Assembly: GCA_003640385.1 (NCBI GenBank)
Contig: RCAB01000751.1
Span: 1-22,031 of the forward strand
Direction of reading: 5' to 3'
From: Setaria digitata
Taxonomy: Eukaryota > Nematoda > Chromadorea > Rhabditida > Setariidae
DNA length: 22,031 nt
Position 1 is the stretch's first letter; each line of letters begins with the position of its first letter. A program made the translations under genes and the position numbers. The notes below the pieces were generated by a model that worked only from the letters and a program-made list of their open reading frames with translations, had not been told where the DNA came from and did no database searches. Of this stretch, positions 1-13,081 are shown one piece after another.

Positions 1-146
1 TATATATATATATAAGTTTCGTTGAATAATGATAACGCTAATTACATTAAATTCGATATTTTTAATAATTTCATAGTTGCAACATTAAAAATTCAATTTT
101 TATTCGAAATTTGTCGTTTCTTAAGTAAAAATTTAAAAATTTTTAG

Positions 147-260
147 GTATTACCAGCAAATGAATTGGAACGAACTGATGATAGCCGTTTGAATGCTGCA
201 ATGATTAAAGATACAATTAAAGGAACAATTGCTACTGATACAAATGAAACTATACAATCG
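147..260 (+). CDS. Myosin tail exon 1 (first visible, linker)
   Basis: The exon follows a TTTTTAG acceptor and reads in phase 0 as VLPANELERTDDSR and onward for 38 codons. No GT dinucleotide exists between its end and the next acceptor. The only donor that keeps the frame into exon 2 is a GC at 261 (TCG|GCTAGC), so this is either a GC-AG intron or a junction disturbed by the assembly join nearby. No domain is recognised. Confidence 0.6.
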
Positions 261-3200
261 GCTAGCATTTTTATTTTATTCCATCTTTCTTTCTTCCTCT
301 TTTTTAAATGATTATTTTCCGAATAATTCTAGATTTTTCTTTCCTTTTTTTCCTAAAAAATAAAAATTATTTTTATTGATTTCATTTGCTAATTAATTGT
401 TTTAGCAATCACAGCAATGTATGACGACAACAGTTAATTATGCAACACAAGCAATGATGTTAATGCTACCTGTAGAAGGTAATTTGCTNTTTCCTAAAAA
501 AAAAAAATTATTTTAAACAAAACATTGATTTCATTTGCTAATTAATTGTTTTAGCAATCACAGCAATGTATGACGACAACAGTTAATTATGCAACACAAG
601 CAATGATGTTAATGCTACCTGTAGAAGGTAATTTGCTCCATTAATATTTTTTTTTTTACCGTTCTTATTTTCATTCGTGATTTCTCCAAATGTTATGAAA
701 TAATTTGCTGAATTTAGGAAGAATGCTTTCCTCAAATCAACAACAACACCAACAACAGCAGCAGCAACAACAACAACATTTGTATAGTAATAGTAGTTTA
801 ACTGATGGCACCTTTACTAATACATTATCACCGGTTATGCCGGTTATGGTACCGGTTAGTTTAACTAATATTCGTTATCAAAATATAATTAATCTAAAAT
901 ATTGTAATTGTTTTGTAACATTATTTAATTAAATTGTTAAAATTAAATTATACAATTATTTCTTGATATTATTCCTTGATATTAATCCATTTATCATCAT
1001 TTGATTTTGCGCCTATAATTAACAAATCTTGTCATTTCTGTGAAATATGCAGGAAATAATAAAACATTGTCAGCTAAAAATTAGTTAGTCATTTATGTTT
1101 ATTTTAATGATTAAAAGAAGAAACAAATAAAATAAAAATTTTCCCTTTCAGACATCAAACGATTGCAAAATAATCTAAAAGTTTTATTGAATTCAAAATA
1201 ATTTAACAATTAACTGATTATTATATTGAATGAAATGAATGATTCAAATAAGTCATTGAAATGTTATCAATATGTGATAGTCATATTTGATTATATTTTA
1301 ATCATTATTATTCCTAATTTTAATAATTTTACATTTCAATCAGTGAAATTTTTTCAAGAAATTAATCCTTTTGTATGAATGGCATTTTTTAGATGATGTG
1401 TATGTCACCAACACCAACAACAACTGTTACAGCATGTTTATCTCCTATGCCGATAAAGTTTGTTTGTTTATTTATTAGTATGTAATATTATAATATTGTT
1501 GATATTATAAAATCATATGATAAATGTTAAATTAATTATTTGGAAGAAAGTGATAAAAAAAAAAAGAAGATGAAAATATTTTGATGTCATAAAAATTGTG
1601 ATGAAAATGAAATTATCAAAAATTTATGTTCAAAATAAATAATACAAACTTCTTAAAATGATAATATAACATAAGAGAGAGAAAAAAAAAAAAGAGAATT
1701 TTTAAACCGATTAAAAACTTCTTGCTCCTATCAGTTAGAATGATAAAGCGCCAGTAAGAAAAATTCTACAGAATGAATTACTTTATTATATATGTAATAT
1801 TATTCCGCTCAATAAGTTATCATATTCCGATATGAATTTATCAATAATTCATTCAGATTGATTTTTCGTTCTTCATAATCATATCAGTTTATGGAATAAA
1901 AATTTTCTTCTTTTTCTTTCATAACCTTATCAGTTTTAAGAAAATCCATAACTGCTAGTGATATTCTACATTCGGATGATCGTACCTTATCACCGATACC
2001 TGTTTCATACAACTACAATACACCATTTCATCAGTATGGCAACAATTTTACAATAAACAAAACGTATGAAAACAGCACTATGACGTCGAATACGTATGGC
2101 AATGATACTATGACGTCGAATACGTATGGCAATGGAACTATGACGTCAAATACGTATAGGAATGGTATTATCTATGATGAGGTCCTTTTTAATCTTCAAA
2201 AAAAATTTTTTTTTGGTACAATTACTTCTCAAAATGTAATTCCGAATATCAAAATGAAGCAGTTTTCAGCAGTTCATTGACGTTTACATCCAGAATATAG
2301 CAACTTTTAAATCACTTAAAAATTGATTAGAAAATTTCAGTCATTCATTCATATCAGTTCTTTGATTTATTGAATCAATCGTTTCATGTTAATTCTTTAC
2401 AAGTTATTATCATTAAATTGCATTACTTCTCCATACTAAGGAACTTTTAACATCAGGGTTGATAATTTGATATCAGGTTAATTCAAGTTAACGAATTAAA
2501 ATCAAATACATTGGTTGATACCAGGCAAATAAATTAATATTGGATTTTGTAGGCTAGTAGCAGATAGATGAATTAACACCTAATGCATGGTTTGACATCA
2601 AGTTAATGAGTTAATATCAGATTTATGAGCTGATAATTGGTTAAAGAATTAGTATCAGGATGACGAAAAGAGGAAGACAACTTAATAATTAATTCATTTA
2701 TTTGTATAAGTTAGATTCTATCTCTTGCTTCAAATTTATGCATAAACTTCTAATTTCATGAAATTTTCCAGATATTATCATAAAAAAATTGAAGTTTTTT
2801 CAATCAAACTATAATTTACTTCAAAAAATTTTTTATCATTTCCACTATTTGCTCTCTGTTTTCAGCATAATCCTGATGACTTATCATGCTCATCAACTAC
2901 AATGATAATTGTAAGTTTTTATTCATTTTTCTTTTTTTGTTATTGTTCAATTAATTGTCATGCAATTTGATCTAAGATTTAGCGATTAATTTTCCTAGAT
3001 TCATTAGTCAATAAATACAATTGTCCAAGTTATTGAACTTAATAAAAAAAAAATAATGATTTTGAGACATAAAATAATAATCTTTTCGTTCATTTCTTGG
3101 AGATTTTCCCTTTTTTTTTTTTTTTTTTTTTTATTGAAAATACAAAAATTCATTTTTAGCGTTCTTCGCCACTTCCCGAAACAGCACAATCGCCCACAAA

Positions 3201-6200
3201 TTTGGACGAGAAAAGTCGTGTTGGTCAAATACTACCAACTTCTACCAAAGCTCGGTGGCTACTTTTGAATATCATAAATTAATGATAATATTATTATTAT
3301 AAATATACATATATTAATTAAACATTTAAACAAATTAAATATTAATTGATTAATGTGATATTATTATGGATATATATTAATTAGATATCATTTATTGAAG
3401 TATGCATAATTAACTTAATGCTATAGTTATTATTAAAAATTTATCCACAGATTAATGTGTCATTGCTGTTATTATTGTATAAATATAAATTAATTAAGTC
3501 AATAGATAAGTAAATAAATACATTTCTTTATATGTTAACTAATTTATACACATGTGCAGTTAAAGTCACGAAAAGTTATGTATATTCAGAGTTATCAAAA
3601 GTTGTTTTTTTGATGTAAATGCCTTTTTAGAAATTGCTTATGTCAAAAATTTATTGTTTTATTTTTCTAAAGTAAAAGAAAAATTTGCAGATACGTTGGA
3701 CCCGTGGATCCAAGAACAAATGAATGTTTAAAAAGTCCGCCGTTAACAAGCAAAAATTTGCATTACAAAGAAAAAGTAATTAATTTTTGTTGAGCCAATT
3801 ATTTGTGCCTTAATTAATTTAATGCTTTAAAGATAGTTTATGTTGAAAGAAAAAGTAATATAATAATTAGATATGGCAAATTATAGGATCAAAATCAACC
3901 GGAATCGGATCAGCTGGCCTACAACAGAAATCAGTTTGGTCCAGTTGAAACAGATGAGAATTGTTACTATGATACAACGATACGAGAAGTGCCCCATTCA
4001 GGTTTTTACATTTTAAAATTTAATTAAAATTATCATTTCTTGCTAATTTTGTTATGCGAATCAAGTTTACTTATTGGATTTTGGCTATTTAAAAATATAA
4101 TGTTTGGAGAAAATTTCAAATTTTAATTTAAAAAATCAATTTCATTCCGTACAACTCCTACACTGTCGACAGCTTTTCATCAAAAGTACTATACTAAATA
4201 AAATGTTTCGAATCTAATAATAATTAATCGGTAAATTTCAAGTTTTTAAAACTATTATTTTTTTTAGTAAACTTCAAATGGATTTCATTTTGTGCATATC
4301 ATTCATTTTGAGTATTGCTTTTTTTTTTTCTGTTAAAAGTCAAATTCTTCTGATGAAGTTTAAAATAATTTTTCTTTTTCTCTTTCCATCAAATTGCTCA
4401 ACAATACTCCTACATTTTTTCATCATTTTTTGATTTCTTTAATGGGGTCAAAAAATTTGACTTCCTTATTAAACCTTCTTTCGTTCTTTCTCTGATCCTT
4501 TCTCGCTTATTTTTGTCACTTTTTTTTTTTTCTCTCTGAAAAGTTCACAATTAAATATTGAAACTGTTAAAAAATTTTCAGGTAAATTATCAGGCGGGAG
4601 TATAACTGCATCAACAGCACATCCAAATCCACCATTACGACGAACACAACCGTATTTTCGTTCACAACCACCACGTTCACCATCACCATTACCACGATTG
4701 GTACCAATACCGGAAACGGAAATCACAACCGGAACTGCCGGTAGCAACGAAATTGTTTCCAATAACAGTTTTGCAAAATTGGTATCAATTTTTCTTTCCT
4801 ATTCCTTACATTTATTTATTCATTTTTATTAAATTATGCTACTAACTATCGATACTTACGAAATTTCCATATTAGATGTCTTTATTTATTTATTCATTTC
4901 TAGTCTATATCATTAGAATGTTTGCTTTTGTTGAAAAAAAAAAAAAAGAAAAAAAGTTTTCAAATTTTAATTTAATCATTGTAAACTGCAAAAAAAACGG
5001 AAAAGATGCAAAGAAATTAAATAAAAATTTGAACAAAGAATTACTTGAAAAAATNTGCAAAAAAAACGAAAAAGATGCAAAGAAATTAAATAAAAATTTG
5101 AACAAAGAATTACTTGAAAAAATTTGATTTCGTAAAAGTGAATTTTGGAAAAGGAATAAATTTTTTGTTTCTAAATTTTATTTTCACAGAATATTTATGG
5201 TAGTTCTGCAATAAAGAATGCAAATAATGGCAGTATGATGCATGATGATGAGATCATAAATGGAAAAAAATCATTAAGAACAGTTGTTGAATTGGAAAAT
5301 GATGGATTACGAAGAATTCATGGAAAAGTAAGTCTTGCATTTCATTTAAATATTAATTAATTTTTTTTTTCTTTTAATAATATTTTTGCAGTTTCTGTTA
5401 GTTTATTTTATAGTATATGCAACATGCACATTGCATTCTTTCAATTGCAATAATTAATTTTTAATAAATTATTTTGCAGAAAAAAAAAACTATTAGCTAG
5501 TATTATAAACATTATAGAATTATTTTTTAAAAAAAAGGAAAAAAAAAGAAAAAGAAATAAAATTAACTAATTTTCGTTTATTAAATCTCTCACTAAGCTA
5601 TGGCATGTAAAAAAAAAAAAAATTTTCCATTATTCTTTTTTTCTTCGTCAATTATTTATCTTAATCTTGCAACATGTGATATGGCTATTTCTAGTACGAT
5701 AAATTCTCAAAAAAAAAAAATAAATAAATAAATAAATAAATAGATAAATAAATAAATAAAATAAATAAATGAATAAATGAAAAAAAAAACAAAAGTCAAA
5801 AAAATAAATAATATTGATAAATAATAATAATTAACAGTAATAATAATATTGAGTAAAAAAATAAATAAAGGTCAAAAAAATAAATAATTTTCATAAGTAA
5901 TAATAATTAACAGTAATAATAATATTGAGTAAAAAAATAAATAAAAGTCAAAAAAATAAATAATTTTCATAAGTAATAATAATTAACAGTAATAATAATA
6001 TTGAGTAAAAAAATAAATAATATTGATAAGTAATAATAATTAATAGTAATAATAATATTGAGTAATAACGATGAATAATAATAAGGAAAAACAATAATGA
6101 ATAAGATTAAACAGTAATAATGATAATGATACGATACCTCAGCACCAACAACGTCCTGAATTTGATGATGAAGTACCGAGAGGAACAGCACGACGTCATC

Positions 6201-9200
6201 ATGTTCAAATGCTGACAGAGTCTGGTGAAGAAAATGAAACATCACCAAAACCGGCACCACGTACAATAATCAACCGGATGCCGTTACCGATTCATACGAA
6301 TAAGGTTATCTTAAGTCCGGCTGTACAGAAATTGTATAAAAAAAAAAAGGAAGTGAAAAGCAGAAAGAAGAATTTTAATGTAGATGATTTGGGAATTAAA
6401 TTTTGAAACATTAGTTTGAAAATAAAAATTTAAATAATTCAAGCAAAAAAAAAAGTAATAAGAGACTTGATGTAATTCTTTTTCTCTTTTTTTCTTTGTT
6501 AATATGAATAAATTGGGAGAAAAAACTTTTTTTTTTCAAAATTTTATTGTTATGAAATTCAAATCTTTGAAAACAAAAATTTATTATACAGACGGAAAAT
6601 TTTAGAAAAAAAAAAAAAAAAAAACAAAAAAAAAAAGGAAAAAACGAAATTTCTCTTATCTTTGTAGTTGGAAGGACGAAGAGAAGCATTTGGTGAATGG
6701 GTAATGGAAATGGATGGAAGCAAAAATGATAAACAAAATCAGGCTCAAACAATGGCAGAAATTGCAGCTTATCAAGATCAATTATCCAAATTGCAACAAG
6801 AACAACAACAACAGCGAGCACGATATTGCATGCAAGATGATAATTATAACAAACAACATTATCTTAATAATAACAATACTAGTAAACAACAACAACAACA
6901 ACAACAAACAGTTCTGTCGTATTGTGGGCAAGATGGTAAAATTGTTAATGAATTTTATCATATTTAGCAATTATAGGGACTATTTTTGTACCTAGTATGT
7001 TAATTATGGCAATTAATAATGACTGCTTCCTGTAGTTTAAATTTACTACGCATTTATTTCCAAAACATTTTATTGTCAGAATTTCCCTTCACTGTAATTT
7101 TTTTTGCAAACAAAAGTAAAAAAAAAAAAAAAAGAGAAAAAACAAAAGAAAAAAAAAAAGGAAGAAACACAATAGGAGAGAGAAGAAATGAATAACATCT
7201 TTAATTTGATATTATCATTTTTTTATATTGTAAAATTTTGTATATATTCTATGCCATAGACAAAAAATAACAGTACGAAAAGATTTTTACCTGTCTCGTT
7301 TATTTTATTAATTAGTAAATTTTTAGGCTATCAAAGTGATCAACAACGTGAGCGTCCTGCTGTACAATACATTCAACAACCGTGGAATTTAATGATACGC
7401 AAACAAGTAATCAAAAATATATTATTATTTTGATTAGTTTTATTTTTGAATTTTTTCCAAATTTCATTGTAATATTTCAGGAAATTTTAATGAAGATTTG
7501 AAATTAAAGAAAAAAAAGATCGGTTATTTCTTGAAATTGTTGATTTGAAATAGAAAAAAAAAATATTTTTTTTTTTTTTTGTTATTTTAGATATTTCATC
7601 CAAATGAACAGCTTGGTGAAGAGCAAGAAATTGATTTAATTTTTGCTCAAATTATTTCTGATTGTCGTAAACCTAAAGCTTTTCAAATTCATAGCAGTGA
7701 ACGTGATGCTGTAAGCCAAATTTTGCGTAAGTTTTCCTTTTCTTCCTTTTTTTTTTTTTTTAAATTTTTCATTTCACAATAACTCGAATTAAAAGGAACC
7801 AAAAAAGGAAATAAAATAAATTATCTGAAGTGATCTTCCGTTTTTTTTTTTTGATATAATCATAAGCAAAAAAAATAAAAAAAAAACACTGAATCTTACT
7901 AATGATAATCTGTTTTATTTCATTAAAAAATTTCAAAGCCCAATTAAATAGTTAACAAAACTGAACAAACTTTTAATTCGAAATAATAACTGAGTGGTCT
8001 ATAGTATCGTCTTTTATTAAAATTAAATCATCTAAAAAAAAAGAAAATTAATTGCAATAATTATAATCAATAAGTTAGTTTCAAAAAGTGTTATCATTTT
8101 ATCACTTTCATTTTTTATTGAATGATTTGTTTCAAAAATTATCGTTTTTTTTTTTTTTAATTTGTTGTTCCTTTTTATCATGCATTTATCACCTCGATAT
8201 ATTTTTTTATATCTAATTAAATACCGTAATTTTAGGAAACTATCGAGTTCCACCTGTGGCATTGGATAATCCACAAATGATTATGTTGGATGTTAAAATA
8301 GCAATTATTCAATGTGCTCGACGATGGCCATTTTATTTCACTGTTCAATTTCCAGTAATGGATCAGCTCATTAACAGAATTACAGGTGAACTCGTACACG
8401 TACGTCGGACATTAGCAATTCATGAAACAGGCCTTACGTGAGTTTTTTTCTCTTTAACTTTAGTATATAGCGCATTAATTTTCTTTGCTTTTTTCATTTC
8501 GAAATATTAGATTTCACGTACGCTGGACGTAAAAATAAGTTTATGCTATCTTTTGTTTTTCCTTTTTTTATTTATCAATTATTTTTTTTTCTTCCTTGAC
8601 AGAAATTTTACAGCTGATTATGTCTTAAATAATTTATTTAGTATTTCAATTTTACAGACTACATTTGATTCCTCTTCTGCTATCTTCAGCTAGTTTATTT
8701 TCTAAATATTACGTTAAATTTCGATTTTAACTTTTAACTTTCATGATATTGCAAATTTATAGACTATACCCACGGATTTTTAACTAATCAAAAGATTTGA
8801 CGGTAATTTTGCTCAAATCCTTTAAATAATTTTGTTCCATTTTAGAGTGCTAAGTCAAGATGATAGCGACAATAAGATGAGTCTGAACATTTTAGATCAT
8901 TTCAGGTATGTTTTCAATCACTTTTTTCTTCTTCTTTCTCTTCAGTTCATTTTAGAAAATATCTTTTAATAATTCATAATTCTTCTGACTACTTCGGAAA
9001 ATTTTAACCCTATATATTTGTTTAAAATTTGCAGTTACGCTGATATCATCGATCTACAAGTTGATAATAGCAGACGACAATTGCGCTTGCAAACACGTCA
9101 AGATCCGCAGTTAATACTACGAACTCATCATGCTCAAGAAATTTGCTCATTAATTGAAAAAATGATGTCAAGTAATGGTGGAAAGGTGAAGGATTTTTTC

Positions 9201-12200
9201 ATTTTCTTTCTTCAAAATCTATTTCGATTACTCTTAGAATTCTAATTGTTTCTAACTTTAAACAATCTAATATTACACTTTTTACCACTCTTAGTTCCAT
9301 GACACTTCTCCCTCAGCGAATAAAACGTATTTGTAATTTTTTTTTCTTTTAACATTTAATGTTAGCAGTAAAAAAAAAAAAGATATTCTAGGTTAGTTTT
9401 TAGAGAAATCAAGCAAAAAAAAAAAACAAAAAAATTTTATAAAAAGATGAATTAGTGAAAATTTCATTGATTCAAACTGCCATCGGAAATAAACTGTTAA
9501 TTTTAAAAGTAGCAATAATTTAGGATGATAATTAATTTATTCATTTTGAAAGATGCATAATATCTAAAATAAATTCAAATCATAAACGAGAATTACTAAA
9601 GTTTACTTACTTACTTCTTTTTCTTTTTAAATTTTAACTGTCCAAAATTATTGGTGCTATTTTTACCATCAATAAATAAAATTACATATTTTATAGGTAC
9701 GAATATATGTGCGTGCTATAGCTGATTATGTTACTAATGAGCCTAATTTACTAAGTTTTGTCAAAGGTGATATTATCCAGGTAGGTGAGCAAAAATTTTT
9801 TTTTTTTTCATGCATTATAACTAACATTGTAATTATTATGAATATTTGTTTCAACTATACATATAACTGTTTTATAATATAATTATTAATTTAAAAAAAA
9901 AAAAAAAAAATGTTCTTTTATCTTATCTTTTGCTATTTTCATTTTTTCTTTTCTTAGTTTTTTATTATTATTATTTTTTTTTTTTTTAATCATTAGATTA
10001 TCAATCGTAATGATGGGATATTATCAATGGATCAAAGTAATGAACAATGGTTATATGGCAGAATTGGTAATCATTTCGGAAATTTGCCAGCCAATTATGT
10101 TGAGCAATTAGATCCTTTTGGTCAGGTAAATAATTAATAATTCATTTTTATTTCTTTTTTTTTCTTCCTTTTCTCTTTCTCACCCGAATCTTCGAAATTA
10201 TACTTAAAATTAAATATTTTCAAATTTCATACAATAATTACTCGTCAAAACAAAAAATGGAATAATCACTGAAATTCAATATATAGCAGAAATATGTAAT
10301 TTGAAAAGTAAAAAAAAAAAAAAAAACTTAATAATTTTTATTTATTCTTAATAATACACCAGCAAAATGTGCAATTGCTATTGTATAGACGACACAGAAT
10401 TATGTGCTATAAAATTTTATTTTGTTTAAATATATGATCATTTTTTCCATTTTTTTAATCACAAAAATTCCCAAAAGAAATCAGAAATAAAAAAAGAAAG
10501 AAATAAAAATCAAATTTGAGACGAAAAATGTAATTTGTAAAATGAGGAAAAGAGTTGTGAAAAGAAATGATTTTTTTTTTTTCTCTTTGAATTATTTATC
10601 ACAAATCATTGCATGAGAAAGAAAGAGTTTGTTAATTTTGTGGTTCATTTGCTTGGTTTTTGCATTTAATATATTTTTGTAAATTATATTCTTTTTAATA
10701 ATTTGCTGTTGAATGGTAGTGGGCAGTTTTATGTTCACCAATTTTATAATTAATTAAATTAACTGGATAAATTTTAACAATTCTTTTATTACTTTCTAGC
10801 AATTTCGCAATGTTTTCCATGCAACATTTTCTTGCTAGTTTCATAATTTAATCGTTTTAGAAAGAAATCAGTGATAATCGTCGGAGCGTAATTAATTAGT
10901 TGCTGCTGTGAAGGGAAAGAAGTTTGTGGGCGCAATTAAGTACCTGTTACGCACAATAATAATAATATGACAAATGGAAAATAACATTTTACCAAATTTG
11001 TCAACAATAAAATAGTATTAATTGTCATTAATTTATTATAATTTATAAAAAAATGCGAAAAAAAATAAAATGAAAATTCATCCTATCCGCATCTTATTAT
11101 TCATTTGCTTAACATTTTGCCTATTTCTTTTTTTTTTTTTTTTTTTTTTTAGCAATTATCATTTATCAATTATCAGTCTCTTCATTATCAATTTATTTCG
11201 AAAATTAAATTATATTTTTTAATTTTGAATTTTTCTTCAAATTATTTGTTTGAAAATAATTAAATCAAAAAAAAAAAAAATCCTTTATAAATGTTAGAAT
11301 GAATCAACGAGAATATAATAACAATCAATGGTAATACTTTTTTTTTTTTTTCAATTTTTCAATTAACTAAAGCGGTGGAATTTTTAGTTGATCGATTCAC
11401 AACCAGTAATGGATCCATCTATTAGTACGAGCATTCAATTCGATGATTTGGTTAGTACAATTAATTTATATCCTCTAATATATTTCAAAAAAAAAAAGAA
11501 AAAATGGAAACTAATATCTTCTGCTATCTTTGTAAGAATTTGAAAAAGAATGATATTAATTTGGAATTTAAATGCAAAAATAAATAAATAAATAAAATGA
11601 AAAAATCCTTGAATGAATGCAATAGTGCTAGTTTTATTTCTTATAAAAAAAAAAAAAAAAAAAAAAAGAGAAAACGATAATGGAGTAGCAATTAGAATGA
11701 TTCAATCATATGAAAGAATAAATAAGTAATTGATTAAAAATGTTAAAAAAGTGCTATGGATATTGAAAAGCTAAAAAAAAAAAAAAAAAGAAATTGGTAA
11801 ATTGTGAATAAATCATACTAATATTAATTTTAAATAAAAGCATCTATCAGTCAGTTATCATCAATTATCATGGTTTTTCGTTTTCATACAGAAAATGCTT
11901 CGAGTTTAACGAATTTAATCAATCTTCTCTAAGACGACACAAATCAAATGGTTAATTGCTATTTTATCGTATGAAAGAACTATGCAAAATAATATCATTT
12001 CAACCTATTTCAAACATTTTCAAATTAATTTATTGTTTGTTCAAAACTGATTAAACAGTTTTTATTTCTACTTAAAGAAAAAAAAAGTTTTTTTTTAAAA
12101 TAAAAACTTAAAAAAAAAAAACAAGTACTCTGTATTAGACGGGAAAAAAAAATGTGTATGCAATAAACAATATGCTCAATTCAAATACAATCATTAGTAA

Positions 12201-13045
12201 TCAAAAATTAATAAATATTAAAATTAACATAAAATATGCAACAGTATTAATTATTTCTACCATAAATCAACCATTCGAATGAATAAAGTTGAATTAGAAT
12301 TTATCATTATTTACTTTCTAAATTTGTCTTCGCCTTTTCTTCGCTTTATCTTTGCTACTCCAATTTTTCATCTGAAATTACAGTAAAATAGGAAAAAAGA
12401 AAGAAAGAAGTGCTGAATAAAAGTTTGTAATACCTCATCTATTACATCATTACTTGAAATGGTTTACTCATTGTTCACATAATGTTACTTTATTAATTAC
12501 TATTAACTATGTCACTTTAAATGGTTCATTTCATTCATTATTCGCGTAACATTTTATTTTTTTTTTCCTTTCTTTCTTTTTTTTTTTTTTTTGTTTTTTT
12601 TAAATACTAATATTTTAAGTAGTTTATTTGTTTTTCACGTGACGTGACGCTATTTTTAAATGAATAATAATATTTGCACGTTTATTTAAATAATGATTCA
12701 TTCATTTATTGTTCAGATAACGTTACGTTTATTTAAATACTTAGTATATTTCATTTTTCTTCCTTTTTTTTTTTTTTTTCACTAATTATCATTTATCTTT
12801 TCTATCATATTAAATGATTCTTATTCATTCATTTTCTTTTCTTTTTTTTTTTTACATAAACGTTATATTTATTATTTTAACTTAAATTNCTTTTCATTCC
12901 GTTTCATTACACATTACATTATCCATCTTCTTCTTCTTCTTCTTCTTCTTCCTCTTACCATCAATGCCTCTTCATATCGAATATACGAATTGGTTCCTTT
13001 CCTATTTTGATATATTATAACTTCTTCACCTGTACATTTTAAGTA

Positions 13046-13081
<36 letters not shown>

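Larger units (their letters stand above)
348..637. repeat. Direct duplication around the N at 489 (exon 2 region)
   Basis: About 140 bp is present twice, 348-488 and 490-637. The exon and the bases on both sides of it (from GATTTCATTTGCTAATTAAT to GTAATTTGCT) are identical. The A/T-rich start of the unit differs by indels. The first copy ends exactly at the N. This is the pattern of two unmerged overlapping contig ends. Confidence 0.85.
5328..6142 (+). other. Intron 11
   Basis: Opens with a poor-complexity stretch (5328-5708, poly-A runs) and then holds the AAAT microsatellite and the 76-bp minisatellite. No coding signal. Confidence 0.55.

Noticed and set aside
1152..1175. Possible exon after the TTTCAG at 1151
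   Set aside because: In the required phase it meets TAA after eight codons and contains no GT donor.
4469..4762. 97-residue minus-strand frame
   Set aside because: It is the antisense shadow of exon 10, which has good splice sites and phase agreement on the plus strand.
4876..5127. Lys/Asn-rich plus-strand frame across the N at 5055
   Set aside because: Low-complexity A-rich intron DNA, and its length depends on the artefactual duplication.
6115..6142. Exon 12 starting at the ACAG acceptor at 6114
   Set aside because: With the phase left by exon 11 it begins TAA TAA. The CCTCAG at 6142 keeps the frame.
5967..6266. 99-residue minus-strand frame rich in Tyr, Ile and Leu
   Set aside because: It is the reverse reading of TAA/TTA repeat units of the minisatellite and of exon 12; no real protein character.
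6411..6821. 136-residue minus-strand frame rich in Phe and Leu
   Set aside because: It comes from poly-A/poly-T tracts and the antisense of exon 13.
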